From Yersinia similis (GTDB lineage Bacteria; Pseudomonadota; Gammaproteobacteria; Enterobacterales; Enterobacteriaceae), in contig NZ_CGBP01000001.1 in the NCBI RefSeq assembly GCF_001053095.1, forward strand, positions 62,001 through 126,000: a DNA stretch of 64,000 bases. The letters are read 5' to 3'. The notes beneath the pieces are model-generated. The model worked only from the letters and a program-made list of their open reading frames with translations, ran no database searches and was not told where the DNA came from. The number at the start of each line of letters is the position of its first letter. The stretch's first letter is position 1. Position numbers and translations under genes: made by a program. This document shows positions 1-8,691 of this stretch, piece by piece.

Positions 1-193
1 CCCACAGAAAGCTAATCACAGCCAGCGCTAAAAATTGGCAGTAACGATTGCGGCTTAACCACAAGAATGCACTTAGGGCTAATAGAGAACCAATAATGGT
101 GGGCCCTGGCAGTTGATGCAGAAAAATAAGAGGCAAGACCCCAGCGGTTACAGCGGCGGCGGCCCGATCTGTTGATAATGCGATAAAAACCAT
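1..193 (-). CDS. comEC: ComEC family DNA uptake/internalization protein, N-terminal fragment (cut by window edge)
   Basis: Reading the minus strand from an ATG at 193 gives an open frame of 64 codons that runs off the left edge. It starts MVFIALSTDRAAAAV and continues as hydrophobic stretches separated by a short basic loop (LSRNRYC), as expected for the first membrane segments of ComEC/Rec2. In E. coli the comEC homologue ycaI lies directly downstream of ihfB in the same orientation, which is the arrangement here. ComEC forms the inner-membrane channel for single-stranded DNA in naturally competent bacteria; its role in enterobacteria is uncertain. Only the N-terminus is visible, so the call rests mainly on position and hydrophobicity. 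Confidence 0.7.
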   Translation of the reverse strand, partial: MVFIALSTDRAAAAVTAGVLPLIFLHQLPGPTIIGSLLALSAFLWLSRNRYCQFLALAVISFLW

Positions 194-624
194 CCCTGTT
201 TTTACTCTTGAATAGCTTCGTTGCTATTCATCTTTGTCATCTGGCTGTTTACGCCATTTGGAATAGGTTGATTTTCAACATTGCGGACCAAGGACGCTAG
301 CGCAAAAAGTAGAATTTCAACGCTGGCTCGTTAGCTATTTTAACTTGTTGCAGGAGTCGCCAAAAAAATGCGGGATGTATCGAAACCAGAAAAATGTTGA
401 ATGCCAGCGTGCATTAGTTAAAGAGTATTTATGGACCCGTATTTATGGGCGAGTGTTAATGAATGGATACATGCGAAGAAGTGCGTGTGGAAAAACACAG
501 AGAAAAAGGTAGAAAAGAGAGTGAGTGTGACGATGGAGAGGATAACCGGTGGTCAATAAAACTATGTGATAAACAAGCTATTCAAGGAATTCGTTTTTAC
601 AGATATAACATTTACTTTTTACGC
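194..624. other. Intergenic region between comEC and ihfB
   Basis: About 430 bases without a convincing gene. A perfect 8-bp inverted repeat lies at 209-216 / 223-230 with a TTCGTT loop, in what would be the comEC leader. A 60-codon open frame at 463-645 (plus) has no Shine-Dalgarno sequence, is rich in charged residues with no family resemblance, and runs into the ihfB terminator, so it is not called. The comEC promoter presumably lies here, but no strong -35/-10 pair was identified. Confidence 0.5.
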
Positions 625-654
625 AAAAAAAAACGATGCCGATAAGGGCACCGT
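625..654 (-). terminator. Rho-independent terminator of ihfB
   Basis: On the minus strand AACGGTGCC, a short loop and GGCATCGTT form a stem (one G-T wobble), followed at once by a run of T residues. It lies 45 bases after the ihfB stop codon. Confidence 0.85.
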
Positions 655-698
655 TTCGTATCAGCGTTTACATAATAACGCGGTAAGTTGTGAACAAC

Positions 699-983
699 TT
701 AGCCGTAGATATTAGCGCGATCTCGCAATTCTTTACCTGGCTTAAAGTGTGGAACATACTTACCTTCCAGTTCAACTTTATCACCGGTTTTTGGATTACG
801 GCCAACACGCGGAGCACGGTAGTGAAGAGAAAAACTGCCAAATCCTCGGATCTCAATGCGCTCACCTTCAGCTAGTGTTCCAGCCATATGCTCAAGCATT
901 TCTTTCACTGCATCCTCAACGACCTTAGCAGGTACGTGAGATTGCTGGCCAGCAAGTCTTTCAATAAGTTCAGACTTGGTCAT
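699..983 (-). CDS. ihfB: Integration host factor subunit beta
   Basis: 94-residue DNA-bending protein of the HU/IHF family, the usual length for IHF-beta. The alpha-helical N-terminal dimerization half is followed by the beta-arm with the RNPKTG motif at residues 62-67, whose proline intercalates into DNA. The protein pairs with IHF-alpha (encoded elsewhere) and bends DNA in recombination, replication and transcription control. The start codon is preceded by a good ribosome site (GGAGG). It lies 63 bases after rpsA in the same orientation, as in E. coli, where ihfB is expressed from its own promoter and by read-through from rpsA. Identification is secure. Confidence 0.98.
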   Translation of the reverse strand: MTKSELIERLAGQQSHVPAKVVEDAVKEMLEHMAGTLAEGERIEIRGFGSFSLHYRAPRVGRNPKTGDKVELEGKYVPHFKPGKELRDRANIYG

Positions 984-1018
984 ATTACCTCCAAGCTTTT
1001 CAGCTAAACTACCGTATT

Positions 1019-1037
1019 GGGGCGGAAGAATCGCCCC
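1019..1037 (-). promoter_or_regulatory. Short GC-rich hairpin between rpsA and ihfB
   Basis: GGGGCG at 1019-1024 pairs with CGCCCC at 1032-1037, just after the rpsA stop codon. There is no T run behind it, so it would at most attenuate read-through or protect the rpsA mRNA 3' end. The role is inferred. Confidence 0.4.
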
Positions 1038-1046
1038 CCGTTATTA

Positions 1047-2720
1047 TTACTCGCCTTTCGCAGCTTTGAACGCTTCAGCCATTGCGCTAGAGAAATTACT
1101 TTCTTCTGGCTTGGTGTTAACCGTAGCAATAGCATCTTTCTCATCAGCTTCGTCTTTAGCACGAACAGACAGGCTGATTACGCGGTTTTTACGGTCAACG
1201 CCAGTATATTTGGCTTCAACTTCATCACCTACGTTCAGAACCAGCGTCGCATCTTCAACGCGGTCACGAGTTGCTTCGGAAGCACGCAGATAACCTTCTA
1301 CGCCGCCAGCCAATTCAACTGTAGCACCTTTAGCGTCAACTGCAGTTACTTTACCAGTAACAATAGCACCTTTCTTGTTAACAGACAGGTAGTTATTGAA
1401 CGGGTCTTCTGCCAGTTGTTTCACGCCTAAGGAGATACGCTCACGTTCTGCGTCAACCTGCAGAACCACAGCTGCGATTTCGTCGCCTTTCTTGTATTCA
1501 CGAACTGCTTCTTCGCCTGCAACGTTCCAGGAGATGTCAGACAGGTGAACCAGGCCGTCGATGCCGCCGTCCAGGCCGATGAAGATACCGAAGTCAGTGA
1601 TAGACTTGATTTTACCTTCAACGCGGTCATTTTTGTTGTGGGTTTCTGCAAACAGCTGCCATGGGTTAGACTTGCACTGTTTCAGGCCCAGAGAAATACG
1701 ACGACGTTCTTCATCGATGTCCAGAACCATAACTTCCACTACGTCGCCAACGTTAACAACTTTAGACGGGTGGATGTTTTTGTTGGTCCAATCCATTTCT
1801 GAAACGTGTACCAAACCTTCAACGCCTTCTTCGATTTCTACGAAGCAACCGTAATCAGTCAGGTTAGTCACACGACCAGTCAGCTTAGTGCTTTCTGGGT
1901 AACGTTTAGCGATAGCAACCCATGGATCTTCGCCCAGCTGTTTCAAGCCAAGGGATACACGAGTACGTTCGCGGTCGAATTTCAGAACTTTAACAGTGAT
2001 TTCGTCGCCCACATTGACGATTTCGCTTGGGTGTTTAACACGTTTCCAAGCCATATCAGTGATGTGCAGCAAGCCATCAACGCCACCCAGATCAACGAAT
2101 GCACCGTAGTCAGTCAGGTTCTTAACGATACCCTTGACTTCCATGCCTTCTTGCAGGTTTTCCAGCAGTTGATCACGCTCAGCGCTGTTCTCAGATTCGA
2201 TAACTGCACGACGAGAAACAACGACGTTGTTGCGTTTCTGATCCAGCTTGATGACTTTGAACTCAAGCTCTTTGCCTTCCAGATGCAGAGTATCGCGAAC
2301 TGGACGCACATCAACCAGTGAACCAGGCAGGAACGCACGGATACCGTTCAGTTCGACTGTAAAGCCGCCCTTCACTTTGCCGTTGATCACACCAGTAACG
2401 GTTGCAGCTTCTTCGTAAGCTTTTTCCAGCATCAGCCATGCTTCGTGACGCTTAGCTTTCTCACGGGACAGCAGAGTTTCACCGAAGCCGTCTTCAACAG
2501 CGTCCAGAGCCACGTCAACTTCGTCACCAACTTGAATTTCCAGTTCGCCTTGCGCGTTCTTGAACTGTTCTGCTGGAATTGCTGACTCAGATTTCAGACC
2601 AGCGTCAACCAGTACGATATCTTTATCAATAGAAACAACAACACCACGGACAATAGAACCCGGACGTGTTTCAATTGTTTTCAGGGATTCTTCAAAGAGT
2701 TGAGCAAAAGATTCTATCAT
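1047..2720 (-). CDS. rpsA: 30S ribosomal protein S1
   Basis: 557 residues, the standard enterobacterial S1 length. The protein has six tandem S1 OB-fold repeats: two degenerate N-terminal ones (ribosome binding) and four canonical RNA-binding ones marked by repeated [10 protein letters not shown]-type and [16 protein letters not shown] motifs. S1 binds mRNA leader regions and delivers them to the 30S subunit, and is needed to translate mRNAs with weak Shine-Dalgarno sequences. The gene's own start lacks a strong Shine-Dalgarno (an AT-rich leader with only a GAAG-like core), consistent with the S1 autoregulation known in E. coli. It sits between cmk and ihfB in the conserved order. Confidence 0.99.
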   Translation of the reverse strand: MIESFAQLFEESLKTIETRPGSIVRGVVVSIDKDIVLVDAGLKSESAIPAEQFKNAQGELEIQVGDEVDVALDAVEDGFGETLLSREKAKRHEAWLMLEKAYEEAATVTGVINGKVKGGFTVELNGIRAFLPGSLVDVRPVRDTLHLEGKELEFKVIKLDQKRNNVVVSRRAVIESENSAERDQLLENLQEGMEVKGIVKNLTDYGAFVDLGGVDGLLHITDMAWKRVKHPSEIVNVGDEITVKVLKFDRERTRVSLGLKQLGEDPWVAIAKRYPESTKLTGRVTNLTDYGCFVEIEEGVEGLVHVSEMDWTNKNIHPSKVVNVGDVVEVMVLDIDEERRRISLGLKQCKSNPWQLFAETHNKNDRVEGKIKSITDFGIFIGLDGGIDGLVHLSDISWNVAGEEAVREYKKGDEIAAVVLQVDAERERISLGVKQLAEDPFNNYLSVNKKGAIVTGKVTAVDAKGATVELAGGVEGYLRASEATRDRVEDATLVLNVGDEVEAKYTGVDRKNRVISLSVRAKDEADEKDAIATVNTKPEESNFSSAMAEAFKAAKGE

Positions 2721-2893
2721 GTTAATAATCTTCAGGATTCTTAAGTTTAACGTCCATCTAGCATCCCGCCGGATGGGGTTGTTTCACATGCCTCGCCACA
2801 CATCCTTGCAACAAGGTTAAAGTGCTCTTCAATATTAATTTTAATAATTTTTAAAAAAATCGTATTGAGAGCGCAGAACTGACCGCATTGTCG
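2721..2893 (-). promoter_or_regulatory. rpsA leader region (likely S1 autoregulatory operator and promoter)
   Basis: The 173-base gap between cmk and rpsA contains a small hairpin (CATCC GGC GGGATG), other GGA-bearing segments, and an AT-rich stretch directly before the ATG without a strong Shine-Dalgarno. In E. coli the equivalent leader folds into GGA-loop hairpins that S1 recognises to repress its own translation. The function here is inferred from that similarity. Confidence 0.45.
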
Positions 2894-3586
2894 TTATTTT
2901 TTCAACGGCAAGGCTAAAATTCGTTGGGCATAAGCCAGCGCCTGTTCGATCACCTGTTCGATGGACATACTGGTTGAATCCAGTACCAACGCATCCGCCG
3001 CAGGGACTAAAGGTGCAACAGACCGGTTACGATCACGGTTATCCCGCTCCTGTATCTCGGCCAAAAGACGTTCAAAGTTAACATTAAACCCTCTTTCCTG
3101 CAACTGTAGCATACGTCTGCGCGCGCGTTCTTGTGAACTGGCATCAAGAAATATTTTCACAGGTGCATCAGGAAACACGATAGTTCCCATATCCCGGCCA
3201 TCAGCAATTAAACCCGGCGCTTCGCGAAAAGCTCGCTGACGACGCAGTAATGCTTCACGTACCCGGGGAAAAGCTGCCGCTTGGGATGCGATATTACCCA
3301 CAGTCTCGGTTCGGATCTCATTGCTGACATCCTCACCTTCTAAAATAACTTGTAGCTGCCCATTCTGTGAAACAAAACGAACATCGAGATGTGCGGCAAG
3401 TGGTACCAATGCCTCTTCGGTGCTGATATCGACCTGATGATGCAAAGCGGCGAGTGCTAGCACTCGGTAAATCGCACCAGAATCCAGCAAGCGCCAGTTT
3501 AATGATTCAGCCAATGCTTTGCAAAGTGTACCTTTACCCGCACCACTCGGTCCATCAACGGTTATCACCGGGGCTATCGCCGTCAT
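2894..3586 (-). CDS. cmk: Cytidylate (CMP) kinase
   Basis: 230 residues. The P-loop GPSGAGKGT lies at residues 12-20 and is followed by the NMP-binding insert typical of long bacterial CMP kinases. The [13 protein letters not shown] segment and the RARRR arginine-rich lid motif are present. The enzyme phosphorylates CMP and dCMP with ATP, recycling nucleotides from RNA turnover and lipid metabolism. A strong Shine-Dalgarno (AAAGGAG) precedes the ATG. It lies upstream of rpsA, and in E. coli the two are co-transcribed. Confidence 0.97.
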   Translation of the reverse strand: MTAIAPVITVDGPSGAGKGTLCKALAESLNWRLLDSGAIYRVLALAALHHQVDISTEEALVPLAAHLDVRFVSQNGQLQVILEGEDVSNEIRTETVGNIASQAAAFPRVREALLRRQRAFREAPGLIADGRDMGTIVFPDAPVKIFLDASSQERARRRMLQLQERGFNVNFERLLAEIQERDNRDRNRSVAPLVPAADALVLDSTSMSIEQVIEQALAYAQRILALPLKK

Positions 3587-3902
3587 TTATCTCTCCTTTC
3601 GGTAGGCAAACCTCTCGTCTGCCCCCGGCAGGGCAAACATAGAGATAGCATTATACGCTGCATCAGTATGAACTGTTACCCTGAGTTGGTTCAGTTGCTG
3701 AAAATAAGACCATAGATTGTCGCTTGAAGTGTAGAAAAGATAGGGAGGATAGCCAGAAAAACATTTGCGATAGCGCTCTATTCGCTTACTCCTCGCCATT
3801 TATAAAAAAAATGAACAATGGGAGATATATCTTATAGAAACAGGCGGTTGATTCGCGCCCGTTTTAGTGTGATAGAACCTATCCCATCCAATTCAGGTGT
3901 TA
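3587..3902. other. Intergenic region between aroA and cmk
   Basis: 316 bases. It must hold the cmk promoter and the end of the aroA transcript. A small palindrome, GATAG AAC CTATC (3871-3883), follows aroA but has no T run. A 70-codon frame on the minus strand ends with TAA directly against the cmk ATG. It has no ribosome site and no recognisable family, so it is treated as non-coding. The E. coli gene ycaL, found at this place in that species, is absent. Confidence 0.5.
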
Positions 3903-5189
3903 TCAGGCCAGTTGGCTCAGATGCGCAAACTGTTCGAAATAATCAGGAAAGGTTTTTGCGGTACATTTCGGATCAAGGATCGTCACGGGAGTGTCTGATA
4001 ACGCGACCAGCGAGAAACACATCGCCATACGGTGGTCATCGTAGGTGCCTATATTTGCAGCGATTAGCTGCACAGGTGGAACCACGCGGATGTAATCTTC
4101 CCCCTCTTCCACTTCAGCACCCACCTTTCTCAACTCGGTTGCCATCGCCGTCAGCCGGTCAGTTTCTTTTACCCGCCAGTTATAGATATTGCGGATCGTC
4201 GTTGGGCCAGTGGCAAATAATGCCGTTGTCGCAATGGTCATTGCAGCATCAGGAATATGGTTCATGTCCATATCGATACCTTGTAGTTCACCACGGCTGC
4301 ACTCGATATAATCGTCCCCCCACGTCACTTTCGCGCCCATTTTTTCCAGCACATCGGCAAATTTAGTGTCGCCCTGTACACTTTTCTTGCCAATACCGGT
4401 GACACGTACCGTTCCGCCCTTAATAGCCGCAGCAGCTAAGAAGTAGGAAGCCGACGAGGCATCACCCTCAACCAAATAAGTACCTGGTGAACGGTAGGTC
4501 TGGCCTCCTTTAATGTGGAAAATTTGGTAGTTTTCATGCCCCACGTCAATACCAAATGCTTTCATCAAGTGAAGAGTAATATCGATATAAGGTTTGGAAA
4601 CCAGATCACCCAGGATCTGAATAGTCGTATCTTGCTCCGCCAGCGGGGCGGTCATCAATAAAGCGGTCAGGAACTGGCTGGAGACGCTCCCATCAACGGT
4701 TAACTCCCCCCCTCGGAAACCACCGCGTAAACGTAATGGCGGGTAATTTTCTTGTTCCAGATAATCGATCTGTGCACCGCCCTGACGCAGCGCATCCACC
4801 AAATGACCAATTGGCCGCTCCTTCATCCGAGGCTCACCCGTTAAGACGATATCGCTGTTACCCAAACATAACACCGCTGCCAAAGGACGCATGGCGGTGC
4901 CAGCATTGCCCAAGAAAAGCGACAATGGCCGGTCAGCCACTAATTTGCCCCCCAGACCATCAACCTCACAACACGTGCGATCAGCAGAAAGGCGGAAGTT
5001 CACCCCTAATGCCTGTAATGCATTGAGCATGTGGCGGATGTCGTCGCTGTCTAACACGTTATTCAACTGAGTGGTCCCTTCGGCCAACGCGGCCAGAAGC
5101 AATGCACGGTTAGAGACACTCTTCGAACCAGGTAAATTAACGGTGCCATTAACCAGGGCAATGGGTTGTAAGGTCAGGGATTCCTGCAT
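3903..5189 (-). CDS. aroA: 3-phosphoshikimate 1-carboxyvinyltransferase (EPSP synthase)
   Basis: 428 residues from the ATG at 5189 (MQESLTLQP), matching the enterobacterial family length. The frame stays open another 34 codons upstream, but that extension reads through a tandem DNA repeat and is absent from homologues. The phosphoenolpyruvate/shikimate-3-phosphate site motifs GSKS (21-24) and GNAGTAMRP (94-102) place it among the class I, glyphosate-sensitive enzymes. It catalyses the sixth shikimate-pathway step toward chorismate. It follows serC by 162 bases on the same strand, the classic serC-aroA operon. Confidence 0.97.
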   Translation of the reverse strand: MQESLTLQPIALVNGTVNLPGSKSVSNRALLLAALAEGTTQLNNVLDSDDIRHMLNALQALGVNFRLSADRTCCEVDGLGGKLVADRPLSLFLGNAGTAMRPLAAVLCLGNSDIVLTGEPRMKERPIGHLVDALRQGGAQIDYLEQENYPPLRLRGGFRGGELTVDGSVSSQFLTALLMTAPLAEQDTTIQILGDLVSKPYIDITLHLMKAFGIDVGHENYQIFHIKGGQTYRSPGTYLVEGDASSASYFLAAAAIKGGTVRVTGIGKKSVQGDTKFADVLEKMGAKVTWGDDYIECSRGELQGIDMDMNHIPDAAMTIATTALFATGPTTIRNIYNWRVKETDRLTAMATELRKVGAEVEEGEDYIRVVPPVQLIAANIGTYDDHRMAMCFSLVALSDTPVTILDPKCTAKTFPDYFEQFAHLSQLA

Positions 5190-5242
5190 GGGAAAAACAT
5201 TCTCCAGTTTTGTATAGGCAACAGCCTCGCACAAAACGAAGC

Positions 5243-5290
5243 TGTTATTACAAATTAACGTGTTATTACGAATTAACGAGTTATTACACA
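5243..5290. repeat. 18-bp tandem repeat (about 2.7 copies) in the serC-aroA gap
   Basis: The unit TGTTATTACAAATTAACG at 5243-5260 recurs at 5261-5278 with one change, and a partial third copy begins at 5279. The array sits 54-101 bases upstream of the aroA start, inside the operon leader. The repeats are multiples of three, which is why the upstream frame stays open. Confidence 0.8.
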
Positions 5291-5351
5291 CGAACTCATT
5301 GTTGCAATAGACTCATCGACCTGGAGCGGATGGGTACCCGCTCCAGAAAAA

Positions 5352-6437
5352 TCAGCCATGGCGGCGTTCAAAGTCAGCCATAAAGTCGGTTAAGGCTTTT
5401 ACGCCTTCAATTGGCATCGCGTTATAGATAGAAGCCCGCATACCCCCGGCAACACGGTGGCCTTTTAAGGCCTGCAGACCTTGTGCTTCAGCTTCACTCA
5501 AGAACAGTTTGTCTAATGAAGTATCTGTCATTTGGAACGGAACATTCATCCAAGAACGGTTAGCAATAGCAACCTGATTGCGGTAGAAGCCCGTGCGGTC
5601 GATGGCACCGTACAATAACTCAGCTTTCGCCTGATTACGCTTTTCCATTTCACCTAAACCGCCCTGCTCTTTCAGCCATTTAAATACCAGGCCAGAAAGA
5701 TACCAAGCGAACGTTGGCGGTGTATTGAACATCGAATCGTTATCTGCCAGTACTTTGTAATCCAGAATCGACGGCAACGCCGTGTGGGCTTTACCAAGTA
5801 AATCTTCACGCACGATAACCAGTGTCAAGCCCGCTGGGCCAATGTTCTTCTGTGCGCCAGCATAGATCACACCATAACGGCTAATATCGATAGGACGGGA
5901 AAGAATGGATGAGGAGTAATCGGCAACGACAATTTTATTGCCGAAATCAGGCTGTTCATTAATAGCAACACCGTCAATGGTTTCATTTGGGCAATAGTGC
6001 ACATAGGCAGCATTATCGCTCAACTTCCATTGCTTCATTGGCTGAATACCTGTCAAGCCATTGTCATGGGTGGTGACATCAATAACATTAGGGGTGCAGT
6101 ATTTTTGTGCTTCTTTAACCGCACTGTGCGCCCAATAGCCACCATCGATATAGTCAGCGCTGTTGCTGTCACCAAGTAAGTTCAATGGCACCGCAGCAAA
6201 CTGCGCCCTGGCACCACCATGGCAAAATAACACTTTATAATTAGCCGGTATCTGTAATAGGTCACGCAGATCTTTCTCCGACTCTTCAGCAACCTGCATA
6301 AATTCTTTACTACGGTGACTAATTTCCATCACCGACGTTCCCAAACCATGCCAGTTACGTAATTCTTGTTCTGCACGACGTAATACTTCAACCGGTAACA
6401 TTGCTGGACCAGCGCTAAAATTATAAACCTGTGTCAT
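5352..6437 (-). CDS. serC: Phosphoserine aminotransferase
   Basis: 361 residues, full length for the class V aminotransferase SerC. The pyridoxal-phosphate lysine is in [10 protein letters not shown] (K197), and the substrate loops HGGARAQF and ISHRSKEF are present. It converts 3-phosphohydroxypyruvate to phosphoserine in serine synthesis, and the corresponding step of pyridoxal-phosphate synthesis. It is the first gene of serC-aroA. The region upstream is occupied by an ERIC-type repeat rather than another gene. Confidence 0.98.
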   Translation of the reverse strand: MTQVYNFSAGPAMLPVEVLRRAEQELRNWHGLGTSVMEISHRSKEFMQVAEESEKDLRDLLQIPANYKVLFCHGGARAQFAAVPLNLLGDSNSADYIDGGYWAHSAVKEAQKYCTPNVIDVTTHDNGLTGIQPMKQWKLSDNAAYVHYCPNETIDGVAINEQPDFGNKIVVADYSSSILSRPIDISRYGVIYAGAQKNIGPAGLTLVIVREDLLGKAHTALPSILDYKVLADNDSMFNTPPTFAWYLSGLVFKWLKEQGGLGEMEKRNQAKAELLYGAIDRTGFYRNQVAIANRSWMNVPFQMTDTSLDKLFLSEAEAQGLQALKGHRVAGGMRASIYNAMPIEGVKALTDFMADFERRHG

Positions 6438-6521
6438 TTCCCCTCACCACGCTCTACTGAGATTGCCATCGTTATAACCCGTACCCCGGTTTTATCATTC
6501 GAGTCGGCCTGCTGCAACGGT

Positions 6522-6820
6522 TATACCCAAAATAATTCGAGTCGCAGGAAGGCAGCAAGGGAGAGACAAATAGGTTGGAACCGATTTGAACAGCATTTAT
6601 GCTGTCCGAGGGTGAGCCTCAGGGATGAGACTCATTAATCCCGATGAGCTTATTTATTTTAAAGTCAACTACCAGTAAGTGACTGGGGTGACAAATCTGC
6701 TGGGAGCAGATTTGAACGCTGCTTGCAGCGGCCTCGCAGAGGCGAGGCCCAAGGACGGGCCGAATAATCGAGTAATAAGGGCTGCTCGCCCCCCCTACAT
6801 CTTGAAGGACGACGGGTATA
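6522..6820. repeat. Long composite ERIC-type repeat between yadC and serC
   Basis: The left end, TATACCCAAAATAATTCGAG (from 6522), and the right end, CTTGAAGGACGACGGGTATA (to 6820), carry inverted TATACCC termini as in other elements of this window. The middle contains an ERIC-like core (GATGAGCTTA ... AGTAAGTGACTGGGGTGA) interrupted by extra sequence. It also holds several nested hairpins: AAATCTGCTGGGAGCAGATTT, CGCTGCTTGCAGCG and GCCTCGCAGAGGCGAGGC. The roughly 300-bp length exceeds the 127-bp standard ERIC. It fills most of the 385-base gap and could terminate or stabilise yadBC and serC transcripts. Confidence 0.7.
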
Positions 6821-6822
6821 GA

Positions 6823-8691
6823 TCATATGCCAATAGATAAACCCGTTAATAAACTAACACCACGTTGAGTATCGTAAGTCATCGTTGTATTCATTGTGAT
6901 TCGTTGATTTACATGCCAAATCGCTCCCACAGATCCTGCGCCTTGATCGCTATATCCTGCAAGCCCGACACCAATAGAGACTTTAGAACCCGATTTTTGA
7001 GGAATAACCGCAGCAGCCATCGTCGCCGCTATTCCCGCGTTTAATTGTTTCTGCTTTTGATTAATATCTTTATCAAAACCGCCAAGTTTTCCATTAGAAT
7101 AGGTTAAAAATTCATTGTTAAAAGTACGTTGGTACTCATTGATTTGAGAGTCTGTATATTGTTTTTCGGTATATATAAGGGTATAAACTGAAAGATCAGT
7201 ATAGTTATTAGAATTATTTAACGTCACATCTATAAGATTATATACGTAATTAGTCTCTTCATTATACATAGCTAACAAAGATTCATCAGCGTAGATATTT
7301 GCATAATTATTAGCACTCTCCATGCCATTGTCAGTATAATTATTGCTTTCATTAGCAACCAATAATATTGAGTTGTCGGTATATTCATCAGTTGTATTCA
7401 ACACAGCATCTAATGAGGCATCAGTATAATTATTTATATTTTCAGTGACAGTGAAAAAAGAGTTGTCAGAATATTCATTTGATAAATTCAGAACATCATC
7501 AAAGCTATCGTTTAACTGACTAACATTGATTGTATCTGTGTTCTCAACACCTTTTTTAACGCTGGTGATTTGTCTATCACCGATATTCAGTTCATCATCC
7601 CGTGTAGCAATCGAACCGCTACCCAATGCAGTTCCTCCTCCAGAGGATACCGAACCTATACCTAAGCTAGCACTATTATTACCGTTTGCTGCTCCGCCGA
7701 TATTAACGACATTGTTCCCCGATGTACCGTTGCCGCTAACAGATACAGAATCTGTCAGAATGGAGTCTGTTGAATTACCGGATGTATTCCCACCGAACAC
7801 CACGCTATTGGCAATCGAGGTTACTGAATCCCCCACGCCCATATTGCCAGAGCCGCCCAATACAGAGTTATCTTCAGTCAAATCATCTCGACCGATTCCA
7901 TTCCCATCTATCACGTAGTTATTACTACCATTGATATTTGCGTCTGTGCTGTCAGTAACATTGTTTTCGCTCCCAAAAATGTCATTGTTTCCACCACCAC
8001 TAATGGTGTTGTAGTGCCCTCCCGCGATAATATTATTATGCGTATCCATTAAATTATTTACAGAGCTAGCAATAATATTATTGTGATGACTGTTATGAAG
8101 ACCATTCAGCGCCCCGGTGATCGTATTGTTATCACTGCCAACGAGCGTATTTTGATTGTCAACGCACCACGCTCCTGATGGGGACGTGGGATCCGAATAA
8201 CAACTATTTTCATTACCGATAATATTGCTGTTGCTCTCTATAAGATTATTACCAATGCCAGACACCGTATTACTATCAGAATCCGTCAGAGTACTGCCCT
8301 GAGTGACAATAAGTAGGTTGTTGTTTGAGTTTATTAACGTGTTATTCTGCGCGCCGTAGAAGAGGCCATCTCCCAAGCTAATGGAGCTGATCGTATTGCC
8401 ATCGCTACTTGCCAGGTTGTTACTCTGACCACCGTCTATCGTATTATTATGAGAGTCGATAAGATGATTACTAAATCCTCCCAACATCTCATTACCAAGA
8501 CCGGTTAGTGTATTAATATCGTTATTACTGCTGGCATCAAAAATATTGATTGTACCATTGCCGTTATTATTGGTGCTGCCATTAATATTAGTATTGTTAG
8601 CTATCGCTATCGGCGAGGTAAATGCCGCGATTAACCAAGTGGCGATATATGTGCGTTGCATCCGTTGCATCCGTTTAATTTCCTTATTCAT
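6823..8691 (-). CDS. yadC: Trimeric autotransporter adhesin YadC
   Basis: 622 residues with the trimeric autotransporter layout. An N-terminal signal peptide (hydrophobic stretch to about residue 31) precedes a long Asn/Gly/Ser-rich head of degenerate short repeats (about 32-360). A neck GDRQITSVKKGV follows at 371-382, then a stalk of eight exact 15-residue repeats with a Y(T/S/A/V)(D/Y) motif starting at residues 407, 422, 437, 452, 467, 482, 497 and 512. The YadA-type C-terminal anchor occupies about 535-622. The calculated size fits YadC of Y. pestis, reported with YadB to aid invasion and bubonic plague virulence. A loop bounded by C164 and C176 in the head is unusual. The gene overlaps yadB by one base (TAATG), implying coupled translation. 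Confidence 0.93.
   Translation of the reverse strand: MNKEIKRMQRMQRTYIATWLIAAFTSPIAIANNTNINGSTNNNGNGTINIFDASSNNDINTLTGLGNEMLGGFSNHLIDSHNNTIDGGQSNNLASSDGNTISSISLGDGLFYGAQNNTLINSNNNLLIVTQGSTLTDSDSNTVSGIGNNLIESNSNIIGNENSCYSDPTSPSGAWCVDNQNTLVGSDNNTITGALNGLHNSHHNNIIASSVNNLMDTHNNIIAGGHYNTISGGGNNDIFGSENNVTDSTDANINGSNNYVIDGNGIGRDDLTEDNSVLGGSGNMGVGDSVTSIANSVVFGGNTSGNSTDSILTDSVSVSGNGTSGNNVVNIGGAANGNNSASLGIGSVSSGGGTALGSGSIATRDDELNIGDRQITSVKKGVENTDTINVSQLNDSFDDVLNLSNEYSDNSFFTVTENINNYTDASLDAVLNTTDEYTDNSILLVANESNNYTDNGMESANNYANIYADESLLAMYNEETNYVYNLIDVTLNNSNNYTDLSVYTLIYTEKQYTDSQINEYQRTFNNEFLTYSNGKLGGFDKDINQKQKQLNAGIAATMAAAVIPQKSGSKVSIGVGLAGYSDQGAGSVGAIWHVNQRITMNTTMTYDTQRGVSLLTGLSIGI

Noticed and set aside
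463-645. 60-codon open frame on the plus strand between comEC and ihfB
   Set aside because: No ribosome site, highly charged low-complexity sequence, no family resemblance, and it overlaps the ihfB terminator.
3587-3799. 70-codon frame on the minus strand ending directly at the cmk start
   Set aside because: It has no ribosome site and no recognisable motif. Its end coincides with the cmk ribosome site, so it is more likely leader sequence.
5190-5291. N-terminal extension of AroA by 34 residues
   Set aside because: It reads through an 18-bp tandem DNA repeat and is absent from homologues; the ATG at 5189 gives the normal 428 residues.
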